Source: Campylobacterales bacterium (GTDB lineage Bacteria; Campylobacterota; Campylobacteria; Campylobacterales; Sulfurovaceae). Taken from it: a DNA stretch of 64,000 nt. Of this stretch, positions 16,763-25,011 are shown piece after piece; the stretch's first letter is position 1; the number at the start of each line of letters is the position of its first letter. The position numbers and the translations under genes were made by a program. The stretch lies in the NCBI GenBank assembly GCA_014763885.1, contig JACXUO010000003.1, positions 62,001 through 126,000 of the forward strand. Direction: 5' to 3'. The notes beneath the pieces were generated by a model that had not been told where the DNA came from, searched no databases, and saw nothing but the letters and a program-made list of their open reading frames with translations.

Positions 16763-17449
16763 ATGCAAATACTCTCTATCGACAAAGAGATCAGACATAC
16801 CGGGCTGGATATCACCTCTATCGATATCTCTCAGATCACCAGAATACAGAATATAGAACAGTATGACTATGTGATCATCACAGGCGGGGACGGGCGTATC
16901 CGGCGTACGCTCCAGCAGCTTCACGACATGGAACGCATCCCGACGTTCATCCTCAACCCTACAGGTTCGTTCAACCTTGTCGCCAGGATACATCAGACCC
17001 CGAAGGTGGAGGAGGTGCTCGATCTGCTTGCCAGAGGAGAAACTCCCGGCAAAGAGAAACACCATCTCTTCAAACTCAACGAGGAGCTATTTTTGTTCTC
17101 TGCGGGCAATATGGGCGACCTGCAGCATATCATCCTCTCGGAGACATTGCGTTTCGGATGGATCGAACACGGCCCGCTGAAGTACCTCCTTGCCGTACTC
17201 CTGCTCCTGCCGGCCCACCTGCTCCTTACCCCCTTTATGCTGATGAGCCCACGGAAGTTCTTTATCTTCACCCCCTTCCGTTTCATCAAAAGGTTTGGAA
17301 GCTTCTACGGAGAGGTCCGGGAGATGACCATCGACCTGCAAAACCACCACAATCTCATCGAACTCGACGGAGATGTCGTGACGATCGAGGAGAACCTTCT
17401 GCATATACGCCCGGTGGGGTATATTGAGGTGGTGACGAAATCCTTATAG
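16763..17449 (+). CDS. Diacylglycerol/lipid kinase-like protein
   Basis: 228 residues from ATG 16763 (AAAGG ten bases before). The nucleotide-binding hallmark of the DAGK/NAD-kinase superfamily is visible: 'VIITGGDGRIRRTLQQL' followed by 'LNPTGSFNLVAR', near the classical GGDGT and GTxND sites but altered (GGDGR, GSFNL). A hydrophobic segment ('YLLAVLLLLPAHLLLTPFML') may sit in the membrane. At 228 residues it is shorter than YegS/DgkB (about 290-300). Substrate unknown; phosphatidylglycerol or sphingoid-like lipids are family precedents. The altered GTxND site leaves activity uncertain. Confidence 0.65.
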   Translation: MQILSIDKEIRHTGLDITSIDISQITRIQNIEQYDYVIITGGDGRIRRTLQQLHDMERIPTFILNPTGSFNLVARIHQTPKVEEVLDLLARGETPGKEKHHLFKLNEELFLFSAGNMGDLQHIILSETLRFGWIEHGPLKYLLAVLLLLPAHLLLTPFMLMSPRKFFIFTPFRFIKRFGSFYGEVREMTIDLQNHHNLIELDGDVVTIEENLLHIRPVGYIEVVTKSL

Positions 17450-17591
17450 GATTTCTTGAAACAGCCGGACATTTTTTGTATACTACTCATACTTCAATCA
17501 AGGGGATAGAGGACATTGTCTCACGGAGAGTGCAGGCACAAGGTTCCTCTAATAAATAGTTAGCATACGAAATTACAAGGAAACTAATTTA

Positions 17592-18176
17592 ATGGAAACT
17601 GAATTTTGCGAAATTGAATATATAAAAGATTTAGAGATAGCAAAAAACTGTTTTGAATATGTAAGAGACAATATTAATCATACAGGAGAGCATAAAGATA
17701 ATATTTCAACTATAAAAGCAAGTGATGTTTTAAAATATAAAACAGGTTGGTGTTATGCAAAAAGTCATTTATTAGCTTCTTTGCTAAGAGCTAACAATAT
17801 TCCTACAGGATTTTGTTACCAAAGATTAAGTTGCAGTGAATACAAAGATGATATCTATTGCCTACATGGATTAAATGCAATTTATCTAAAAGAGTATGGT
17901 TGGTACAAAGTTGATGCCAGAGGAAATAAAGAAGGTGTCAATGCACAATTTAATCCACCGATTGAAAAGTTGGCATTTGAATTAGAAGAAAATGAATTTA
18001 ATTTACCGGAAATATATGCAAAACCATTGGAAGTAGTTGTCCAAACATTGGAAAAGTATAAAACAGCAGATCTCCCCGGTTCCCCTCGTCCCCAAGCTCC
18101 AGAGAGTGTGAAAGAACACACTCTCAGAAGATCGGGAACGAGGAACAAACCAAAGAAACTTTACCCTCTATCTTAG
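17592..18176 (+). CDS. Transglutaminase-like cysteine-protease-fold protein with foreign-looking 3' end
   Basis: 194 residues. The Cys-His-Asp triad of the transglutaminase-like fold is visible: C54 ('KTGWCYAKSHLL'), H92 ('YCLHGLNAIYL') and D108 ('WYKVDARGN'). The core is far more AT-rich than the genes on either side, which suggests transfer. From about base 18066 the composition turns GC-rich and the tail ('LPGSPRPQAPESVKE...') is proline/arginine-rich and unlike the family, which usually ends soon after the 'YKT' helix. A perfect 8-bp inverted repeat (AGAGTGTG/CACACTCT) lies in this tail. I read the last ~35 codons as sequence joined on by insertion or deletion. The enzymatic role is unknown. 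Confidence 0.7.
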   Translation: METEFCEIEYIKDLEIAKNCFEYVRDNINHTGEHKDNISTIKASDVLKYKTGWCYAKSHLLASLLRANNIPTGFCYQRLSCSEYKDDIYCLHGLNAIYLKEYGWYKVDARGNKEGVNAQFNPPIEKLAFELEENEFNLPEIYAKPLEVVVQTLEKYKTADLPGSPRPQAPESVKEHTLRRSGTRNKPKKLYPLS

Positions 18177-18246
18177 TGCGTGGTTACGCAGCCTGCGCGA
18201 TATAACCTGACACTCTGTTGCCAAAATGGGAAAAGGAGAAGCAGGA

Positions 18247-18594
18247 ATGGATATCAAGATACATCGCATTTATGAGGATGACGTGCCGCAGGGGTATCGT
18301 GTGCTTGCGGACCGGTTGTGGCCGCGCGGCGTCTCAAAGGAGGAGGCGGATCTTGACGCCCACTGGAAAGATCTGGCTCCGAGCAGCGACCTGCGGAAAT
18401 GGTTTGACCATGATCCCGAGAAATGGAGTGATTTCAGAAAAAAATACCTAAGCGAGCTGGAGACGCATGAAAAAGAGGCAAAAGAGCATCTTAAAGAGGT
18501 GGACCAGGAAACGCTGATACTTCTCTATGGCGCAAAAGACAAAAAACACAGCCATGCGCATATCCTGAAAGCGTACCTGGAAAAGCTGCAGTAG
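18247..18594 (+). CDS. DUF488 family protein (YeaO-like)
   Basis: 115 residues from ATG 18247, preceded by AAGGAG. DUF488 marks are clear: 'YRVLADRLWPRGVSKEEADLDAHWKDLAPS', 'LRKWFDHDPEKWSDFRKKYLSEL' and 'LILLYGAKDKKHSHAHILKAYL'. The family is widespread and uncharacterised; conserved Arg, Trp and His residues suggest an enzyme or nucleic-acid-binding protein. It stands alone and converges on the helicase gene. Confidence 0.85.
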   Translation: MDIKIHRIYEDDVPQGYRVLADRLWPRGVSKEEADLDAHWKDLAPSSDLRKWFDHDPEKWSDFRKKYLSELETHEKEAKEHLKEVDQETLILLYGAKDKKHSHAHILKAYLEKLQ

Positions 18595-18631
18595 GAGATT
18601 GTGCTCCAAAGAGACACACCCCCGCTTCAAC

Positions 18632-19924
18632 TCACTCCTTCAGCGTCCCCACCTTGTCATAATACTCCACAACCCTCTGGTCGACATGCAGTACACGCCT
18701 GAGGTACTGTGTCAGGTCACCGCGGTTGAAGTCGATCCTGAGATGCTTCGGGTCAACCGCCCGTGAGATCGCTACATAGAACTGGCTGGGGGCAAAGATA
18801 TTGTCCACGTTACAGACCAGGTTATCGATACTCATCCCCTGGCTCTTGTGGATCGTCACGGCATACGCCAGTTTCAGGGGGTACTGGGAGAGTGTCGCCA
18901 GTGACATCGACTCGACACTGCCGTCATCATGGACCAGCATATCGAGCAGGTCAAACGCATGACGCTCTACCCTGACATACTCTTCATCTTTTTCCACGAT
19001 GAGATAGTCATCTTCTATCTTGTGGAGTACCCCGCGCTCGCCGTTGACGAACTTCCCCCACTTGTTGACCGTAAAGAGTACAGGCGCCCCCTCTTTGAGT
19101 GTCAGCTGTTCTGAGATAGGAAGCATCGATTTCCATGAAGCCAGCCTCTTCTCGTGTATCTTCCCGTGCATCTCCAGATCGGCAAAGAGGATCGTCTCTT
19201 CGCTCTCCAGTTCGTTGATCTTGGCACGGTTGGTCTGCTCCACCTCAAGATTGCGTCCGAAAAGATAGGTAGGGTTCTCCTCTTTGAGCGCATTGTTCCA
19301 GAGCCTCACCATATAGGCAATTACCTCTTCATCGCAGATCCCTTTGCGCACCTTGGAGAGGATATGGGTAAACTCTGCATCCTGCGTACGCTTCATCACC
19401 GTCAGTTCGATCACCGTGAGATCGAAATTTTCCCATGCACTGCTCTCAAAAGCATAGAGCCTTTCTCCGAAAACATCCGTTTTCTGCTGTTTCTGCACCG
19501 GTGGCAGCTGGAAAAAATCTCCCACAAACATCACTTTGCCCAGATAGCCATAACGGTTGAGCCTGTAGGCGATCATATCGAGCAGGTCGGCACTCACCAT
19601 AGAGATCTCATCGATGATGATCAGGTCTGTCGCCTTGAGCACCTTTTTGAGGTCACCCAGCCTCTTTTTGTTACGTCTGTCATGCTGTTCCAGCTCTTCA
19701 AAGTTGTTCGCGATCCCGAAGACAAAGAAGCTGTGGACCGTAAAGCCGCCGATATTGACGGCACTCACTCCCGTAGAGCCCAGTGAAACGACCTGTTTGC
19801 CTGTTTTTCTGTAGTGGGTGATCACCTCGTTGGTGATATAGCTTTTCCCCACCCCTGCACCTCCCGTGAGAAATACATTGGAGTGCTTGAGGGCTTCGAG
19901 TACATCTGTTTTATCCATATCCAT
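18632..19924 (-). CDS. PIF1-like superfamily 1 DNA helicase
   Basis: 430 residues. Motif I is 'FLTGGAGVGKSYIT', motif II 'LIIIDEISMVSADLL', motif III 'VMFVGDFFQLPPVQK', and near the C-terminus 'AVTIHKSQGMSIDNLVC' with 'FYVAISRA' (motifs V and VI). This set is typical of the PIF1/RecD2-like 5'-3' helicases that unwind G-quadruplexes and replication barriers. No extra nuclease domain is present. Its ATG is one base after the stop of the RNase T2 gene, so the two are probably one transcript. Confidence 0.85.
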   Translation of the reverse strand: MDMDKTDVLEALKHSNVFLTGGAGVGKSYITNEVITHYRKTGKQVVSLGSTGVSAVNIGGFTVHSFFVFGIANNFEELEQHDRRNKKRLGDLKKVLKATDLIIIDEISMVSADLLDMIAYRLNRYGYLGKVMFVGDFFQLPPVQKQQKTDVFGERLYAFESSAWENFDLTVIELTVMKRTQDAEFTHILSKVRKGICDEEVIAYMVRLWNNALKEENPTYLFGRNLEVEQTNRAKINELESEETILFADLEMHGKIHEKRLASWKSMLPISEQLTLKEGAPVLFTVNKWGKFVNGERGVLHKIEDDYLIVEKDEEYVRVERHAFDLLDMLVHDDGSVESMSLATLSQYPLKLAYAVTIHKSQGMSIDNLVCNVDNIFAPSQFYVAISRAVDPKHLRIDFNRGDLTQYLRRVLHVDQRVVEYYDKVGTLKE

Positions 19925-19925
19925 C

Positions 19926-20885
19926 CTATCTTTGAAATCCCGCTCTGTCTACGATGCCGCCCTGACATCTGCTTCTGCTCTTCTTCCCTCTTTGAAGCAG
20001 GATACCAAGGTCATCGCTTCCGCTTCCAAGGTGGAGCCAGAGTTCCGTGATCATCCCCTTCTCGCACTTCAGCTCCACACGCTGCCCTGCACCCCGGCCA
20101 AAGGTACGGTCAAAGATCGACCTGACCTGCCGAATCGTCACACGGTTCCCTCTCTGATCCCTGAAAAAACTGCCCACCCTGGAGTTGTTGAGCTGTTCGG
20201 TGAGGCTGACGGCATCCCCGAAGTACCCTGTGGCATCCGTACCGTAACAGGTACCGTGCTTGATCCACTCATGCTTGTGAAGGTCGGCGGCATATCCGGG
20301 CATAACCCTCTCCAGCCGCTTCTCTACCTCCTCCTCTATCACCAGGCAGGGAAGGTGCTGCCACTGCCCAAGCCTGTCCAGCTGCACAAGCTCCCTGTCG
20401 ACATCGCAGTAGGTATGGGACCTGGGCTGGGGCCAGAGCCCGTGCAGCACAAAGTGCCGCTCTGCATATCTCTCTTTGCCCAGCGCCAACAGGCTGCGCC
20501 GACACTCTTTTCTATGGCGGTGCGTCTCGCAATAGGCATTGTGCCAGCTCAGGGCAAGGATATTCTCTTTGGACTCTGCCTCTTCCTGCCTCTCAGGCTT
20601 GAACAAAGTATCGGCAGGCTTCTTCCCCTGCCCATCAAAACAGCGCTCATCCACCCATCGCTGTGCGGGGTTCTCTCCCCTGATAAGGATGAGATACTGC
20701 CCTTTGTGTTTTCTGAGTACCGGGTAAGCCCTCTGCGTATCGAGTGAGAGATTGTCCGTGTTTTTGCTATGTTTGAGGTTGTTGTAGGCCGGACAGCCCT
20801 CTACGGGGCATCTCTCCTCGCCCGCAAAAAGCGTAGATATCAAAAGGGAAAGCAGTATCAGCCATCTCACCATCGGGTTCACCAT
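19926..20885 (-). CDS. Secreted RNase T2 family ribonuclease
   Basis: 319 residues with a Sec signal peptide ('LILLSLLISTLFAGEE'). Both active-site segments of the T2 family are intact: CAS I 'HFVLHGLWPQ' and CAS II 'HKHEWIKHGTCYG', giving the catalytic His/Glu/His set. E. coli RNase I is about 245 residues; here there is an N-terminal extension of about 80 residues before the T2 domain ('YLILIRGENPAQRW') and a short basic tail. It degrades RNA in the periplasm for scavenging. It is unusually paired with the helicase gene directly downstream. Confidence 0.85.
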   Translation of the reverse strand: MVNPMVRWLILLSLLISTLFAGEERCPVEGCPAYNNLKHSKNTDNLSLDTQRAYPVLRKHKGQYLILIRGENPAQRWVDERCFDGQGKKPADTLFKPERQEEAESKENILALSWHNAYCETHRHRKECRRSLLALGKERYAERHFVLHGLWPQPRSHTYCDVDRELVQLDRLGQWQHLPCLVIEEEVEKRLERVMPGYAADLHKHEWIKHGTCYGTDATGYFGDAVSLTEQLNNSRVGSFFRDQRGNRVTIRQVRSIFDRTFGRGAGQRVELKCEKGMITELWLHLGSGSDDLGILLQRGKKSRSRCQGGIVDRAGFQR

Positions 20886-20972
20886 GCCTATTTTTTTGTA
20901 TTATACTCTAAAACGGCTATAACGCATTTTGAGATATACTGACAGGAGATCAACAGCAAGGAGAAATCACCT

Positions 20973-21833
20973 ATGAACGTCACCAAAGAACTCTCGGAGA
21001 TCACTATCGAAAAGGCACAGAGCGGCTACTATCAGGACCTACTGATCAATTTTGTAACCGAATACGGGATGAACCTGATCGGCGCGATACTGATCTTCTA
21101 TTTTGGCAAGATCATCGCCAGGTCACTGGGCAGGCTCTCGAAGAGACTGATGCAGAGATATGAGGTCGATGCGATGCTCACCGATGTCGTACAGGCTACG
21201 ATCTACTATTCGCTCCTGATCGTTGTGATCATCGCTGCCCTGGGGCAGCTTGGCGTCGAGACGACCTCTTTTATGGCAATCCTCGGTGCGGCGGGTCTTG
21301 CGATCGGCCTGGCGCTCAAAGATACACTCTCCAATATCGGCGCGGCGGTGATCATCCTGATCTTCAGGCCCTTTAAGGTGGGGGACTACATCAGTGCCGG
21401 CGGTGCAGAAGGGACGGTAGAGAGCATGAACCTCTTCAACACGACGATCAGCCCGGTGGACAACCGCACGATCATCGTGCCGAATGCGGCGATCACAAAA
21501 GGCAATATCGTCAACTTCTCCAACAAACCGATGCGACGGGTCGACCATACGGTGGGGATAGGCTATGAGGATGATCTCAAAAAAGCCAAAGAGGTGCTCT
21601 ACTCTGTACTGAGAAGCAACCAGTATGCCCTCACCGATCCCGCTCCGCTCGTCGCCGTCAGCGAACTGGCAGACAGCAGCGTCAACTTCACCGTAAGGGT
21701 ATGGGTAAAATCCGAGGAGTACTGGAACGCCTACTATGAGGTAATCGAGCAGATCAAACTGGCGCTGGATGAACACGGTATCTCCATCCCCTATCCGCAA
21801 ATGGCCATCCATCCGAGCAGCACTTCCGCATGA
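20973..21833 (+). CDS. mscS: Small-conductance mechanosensitive channel (MscS family)
   Basis: 286 residues, matching E. coli MscS size and layout: three transmembrane helices, the third pore helix glycine/alanine-rich ('ILGAAGLAIGLALKDTLSNIGAAVIIL'), then the beta domain ('FKVGDYISAGGAEGTVESMNLFNTTI', 'NRTIIVPNAAI') and the alpha/beta C-terminal domain. It opens on osmotic downshift to release solutes. A GGAGAA ribosome site precedes the ATG. Monocistronic. Confidence 0.9.
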   Translation: MNVTKELSEITIEKAQSGYYQDLLINFVTEYGMNLIGAILIFYFGKIIARSLGRLSKRLMQRYEVDAMLTDVVQATIYYSLLIVVIIAALGQLGVETTSFMAILGAAGLAIGLALKDTLSNIGAAVIILIFRPFKVGDYISAGGAEGTVESMNLFNTTISPVDNRTIIVPNAAITKGNIVNFSNKPMRRVDHTVGIGYEDDLKKAKEVLYSVLRSNQYALTDPAPLVAVSELADSSVNFTVRVWVKSEEYWNAYYEVIEQIKLALDEHGISIPYPQMAIHPSSTSA

Positions 21834-21866
21834 AGCGGCCTTCTGCCCGCGGCGCATACCCCGTTT

Positions 21867-22460
21867 TCATAAAGCAGGCGTTTTATCGATCTCTTCCCTG
21901 ATCTTTTTCAGTCGTTCCTGATACCCCTCCCCGTCACCGTATGCCAAATAGTTTTTATGGTACCGATGCCTGTATAACGTCTTTTTGGCATGTTTGATGG
22001 GACAGAAGTAGAGTTCGGTCTTTGCCGCTATTTCAGCGGCATACTGCATCAGCCCATTAAAGTAGGAGCAATACATACAGTTAAACTTCTCGATGCAATT
22101 GAGATAGCGAAGGTACTGCCGGTCAAAGACAATATAGTCGCTGCGCCTGACAAGTTTGAATCCGTAAATACGGAAGATCACGTGTAGGTAGATGAAAAGC
22201 GTCATATCAAGCAGTGCGGCAGGGATGATCATCCCGTAGACAAAAGGCGAAGTGATCAGATGCAGCGGCGGGATCTCTGCAAAGAAACGGTAGAGCCCCT
22301 TCATATTTTCACGCTGCTGTTTCAGCACACTCTCTTCAAACTTTACATACCCCTCCTTGATCTCGTAGGTGATATGTTTTTCCTGCGCCTCGATCTCGCT
22401 CTTCAGCTTCTCTTCCAGCGCTTCCATCTGCTCGATAATCTCCTGGATCTTCCTGTTCAT
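21867..22460 (-). CDS. Conserved membrane protein with N-terminal coiled coil and Cys-rich motif, unknown function
   Basis: 197 residues. The first ~50 are a charged coiled coil ('EIIEQMEALEEKLKSEIEAQ'). One or two hydrophobic helices follow ('PFVYGMIIPAALLDMTLFIYLHVIF'). The second half holds the pattern 'KFNCMYCSYFNGLMQYAAEIAAKTELYFCPIKHAKK', which I recognise as a conserved segment of a widespread uncharacterised family; its three Cys and one His could bind metal or heme. Without the family's name I leave it as unknown. Confidence 0.65.
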   Translation of the reverse strand: MNRKIQEIIEQMEALEEKLKSEIEAQEKHITYEIKEGYVKFEESVLKQQRENMKGLYRFFAEIPPLHLITSPFVYGMIIPAALLDMTLFIYLHVIFRIYGFKLVRRSDYIVFDRQYLRYLNCIEKFNCMYCSYFNGLMQYAAEIAAKTELYFCPIKHAKKTLYRHRYHKNYLAYGDGEGYQERLKKIREEIDKTPAL

Positions 22461-22498
22461 GCTCTGTTCCTTTATTTAGCTTCAGACATGATAGCATA

Positions 22499-22996
22499 TT
22501 AATAGAGCTCTCCAAAATGCTCCCTGTAGATCAGATAGAGCCTCGTGTCAAACTCCAGCTGGTGATACTCCGGTTCCATATGGACACAGAGTTTGTAAAA
22601 CGCCTTGTTGTGCTCTTTTTCCCTGAGGTGCGCCAACTCGTGTGCGACGATCATCCTCAAAAAAGCCTCGGGAGTTTTCTTGAAAAGGTTGGAGATGCGT
22701 ATCTCATGTTTCGCCTTGAGCTTGCCGCCCTGCACCCGGGAGACGAAAGTATGCGTACCCAGCGCTTTGTTGATATCCCTGATCTTGGTGTCATAAAGGA
22801 CCTTGGAGAGAGGGGCCGCATTTTTGAGTGCACCGTTTTTCATCTCCTGCACAAACCCGTAGAGTGCCTTGTCTGTGGTATAGGCATGGGTATCCGGGTA
22901 ACGGGAAAGCAGGTAATCGCCCAGTTTTTCCTCTTCGATGAGTTTTCGCACCTGCGCCTTGAGTTGTGTGTTGTATCCGTCGATGTACTTTAGCAT
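22499..22996 (-). CDS. YgjP-like metallopeptidase (DUF45)
   Basis: 165 residues with the zinc motif HExxH ('MIVAHELAHLREKEHNKAFY') near residue 118 and the upstream family segment 'LKAKHEIRISNLFKKTPEAFLRMIV'. YgjP/WLM-type metallopeptidases are small cytosolic proteins of unclear substrate. It starts divergently, 15 bases from the aldolase-like open frame at 23012. The likely start of that gene further in leaves room for a promoter. Confidence 0.75.
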   Translation of the reverse strand: MLKYIDGYNTQLKAQVRKLIEEEKLGDYLLSRYPDTHAYTTDKALYGFVQEMKNGALKNAAPLSKVLYDTKIRDINKALGTHTFVSRVQGGKLKAKHEIRISNLFKKTPEAFLRMIVAHELAHLREKEHNKAFYKLCVHMEPEYHQLEFDTRLYLIYREHFGELY

Positions 22997-23062
22997 ATAG
23001 GATTATAGCCTATGTTTATCTTAACGCGCCATAGTGTACAATTGGAAAAAAGGCAAACCGCT

Positions 23063-23992
23063 ATGATCTTTGAGAGCCTGGACTTTCTCGATACACTTCC
23101 GCTTGAAGCCTACAGCAAGCACTTCGGTAGATCCTATAAACCCAGAAACACCTCACGTACCTTCCGCTCCAACATGATGCTCAACCCGCTCCAACTGAAA
23201 CATCTCAACCGCATTGATTGCAGCGATGCGGATATGATCACCCTCAACCTTGAGGATGCCATCGCCCCAAGCCGAAAAAAAGAGGCGCTCTACAACATCG
23301 CACTCTTCGTTTCGCATATGCACACCTCCAACAGTTTCATTATCGTACGTACGAACCCTCTGGGAGAAGGCGGTGAAGAGGAGATCGCATTTCTGAACGA
23401 TTTCGGCTTTGATGCGGTACGGGTAGCCAAGGTAAAAAACGAGCTGGAGATCGCACGTGCCCTTACCCTCCTCTCCCCGGATAAAGAGCTGCATATCTCC
23501 CTGGAGACCAAAGAAGCCTACCAGAATCTGAGCCGTCTGCGGATTGATGAACGTTTTACGGTAGCCAACCTCGGTATCCTTGATCTTCTTACTTCACTGG
23601 GGCTTCCCCAGTCTATCGTCAGGCTCGGCAACCCGACGATAGACTACATCCTCGGCAAGTTCCTTGTCGATGCGAAAACCGCCGGGATCCACCCGATCTC
23701 TTTTATGTTCCAGGAGTACAATGACACCGAAACCTTCAGAGCCTGGTGCGAACATGAGAGGATGATGGGCTTTGAGAGCAAAGCCTGCATGGGGCCCAAA
23801 CAGGTGGCTATTGCCAATGAAGTCTTCGGTATAGACCAGGCAACTATTCAGCGGGCCAGAGATATCAAAAAAGTTTTTGAAGCCCATGCCGCTCACGGGG
23901 AAAACGGCTTTATGGATGAGACCTACGGCTTTATCGACGAACCGATCTACCGTGATGCGCTTCTTGTGCTCAATCAGCAAAAGGAAATATAA
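23063..23992 (+). CDS. HpcH/HpaI aldolase / citrate lyase beta-like protein
   Basis: 309 residues from ATG 23063; the frame is open from 23012, and the start is not certain (AAAGGC precedes 23063). Family marks are 'RSNMMLNPLQLKHLNRIDCSDADMITLNLEDAIAP' (substrate Arg and metal Asp/Glu region) and 'FMVRTNP'-like 'FIIVRTNPLGEGG'. CitE-like proteins cleave or form C-C bonds in acyl-CoA or oxo-acid substrates such as citramalyl- or malyl-CoA. No citrate lyase alpha or gamma genes are nearby, so a free-standing lyase is likely. The mltB gene begins at its stop codon (one-base overlap). Confidence 0.75.
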   Translation: MIFESLDFLDTLPLEAYSKHFGRSYKPRNTSRTFRSNMMLNPLQLKHLNRIDCSDADMITLNLEDAIAPSRKKEALYNIALFVSHMHTSNSFIIVRTNPLGEGGEEEIAFLNDFGFDAVRVAKVKNELEIARALTLLSPDKELHISLETKEAYQNLSRLRIDERFTVANLGILDLLTSLGLPQSIVRLGNPTIDYILGKFLVDAKTAGIHPISFMFQEYNDTETFRAWCEHERMMGFESKACMGPKQVAIANEVFGIDQATIQRARDIKKVFEAHAAHGENGFMDETYGFIDEPIYRDALLVLNQQKEI

Positions 23993-25011
23993 TGCTGCAG
24001 ATCCTTGTTATCTTGATGCTTCCGTTTATCCTTCTGGCCAATGAGGATCGGCCTCCCATCCCCTATGATTTCCTTGCGAAAAAAGAGGCACAGCAATTCA
24101 TCCGGCAGATGGTCAAAAAGCACGACTTTGAAAGCAGCGACCTCAAGCGTCTGCTGGAAGATGCAAAACTTGACAGAGATACCCTGGCTAGATATACGGG
24201 CAGATACAGGAAAAATACGACCGTAGGGAGCTGGCAGCGGTTCAAGGCCCATGTCCTGGATCCTGATTCGCTTGAAAAAGCCGAAAAGTTCAAAAAAAAG
24301 TATGCCAGGATACTCAAAAAAGCTGAAGAGGAGTATCATGTCGATGCGGAGTATATCGTAGGGTTCATCGGCGTAGAGAGCAAGTTCGGGGAGTATACCG
24401 GAGAGTACCGGCTGCTTGACTCGCTTGCTACGCTGGCATTTCACAAAAACCGTATGCAGAAGTTTTTCAGATCCGAGCTTGAGCACTTTTTTCTGATGTG
24501 CCGCGAAGAGGGTTTTGACCCCTGCCGGCTCAAAGGATCATTTGCAGGCGCGATGGGGGTGGTGCAGCAGATCCCTTCTGTCTACCGTAAATACGGGATG
24601 GACTACAACGGTGACGGGAAGAAAGATCCCTGGTCTGCGGAGGACGGTATCGGGATCATCGCAAGGTTCATGCATAAAAACGGATGGAAAGAGGATGCAC
24701 AGGTAGCCGTCAGGGCAGACTATAAAGGAAAGCGCTACAAGGGGCTTAAGACAGGCTACAAAACCTCCTATACCCTCTCCAAACTGAGAAGCTTCGGTAT
24801 CACACCAAAGACTCACTACAGATACACAAAGGCCAGACTCATCAAGCTCACCGATAAAGCATCTGACGAACTCTGGCTGGGGGCTCCCAACTTCAGGATC
24901 CTCATCAGGTACAACCCGAGCTCCGACTATGCCATGGCGATCCACAAGATCGCGCAGCATATCAGGCACACTAAAGGATCAGATACGTTTTTTCAAAGGA
25001 TTTTTGACTGA
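23992..25011 (+). CDS. mltB: Lytic murein transglycosylase B (MltB/SltB family)
   Basis: 339 residues with an N-terminal signal sequence ('ILVILMLPFILLAN', no lipobox). The catalytic glutamate is in 'IVGFIGVESKFGEYTGEYRLLDSLATLAF', and the family segment 'GSFAGAMGVVQQIPSVYRKYGMDYNGDGKKDPW' follows. The enzyme cuts the MurNAc-GlcNAc bond to give 1,6-anhydro ends. It overlaps the aldolase-like gene by one base, and its 3' end overlaps the convergent GGDEF-EAL gene by 41 bases. Confidence 0.9.
   Translation: MLQILVILMLPFILLANEDRPPIPYDFLAKKEAQQFIRQMVKKHDFESSDLKRLLEDAKLDRDTLARYTGRYRKNTTVGSWQRFKAHVLDPDSLEKAEKFKKKYARILKKAEEEYHVDAEYIVGFIGVESKFGEYTGEYRLLDSLATLAFHKNRMQKFFRSELEHFFLMCREEGFDPCRLKGSFAGAMGVVQQIPSVYRKYGMDYNGDGKKDPWSAEDGIGIIARFMHKNGWKEDAQVAVRADYKGKRYKGLKTGYKTSYTLSKLRSFGITPKTHYRYTKARLIKLTDKASDELWLGAPNFRILIRYNPSSDYAMAIHKIAQHIRHTKGSDTFFQRIFD

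Noticed and set aside
17450-18246. Possible integron attC sites around the AT-rich transglutaminase-like gene
   Set aside because: Neither side shows GTTRRRY/RYYYAAC core pairs with a foldable spacer; single-gene transfer is enough.
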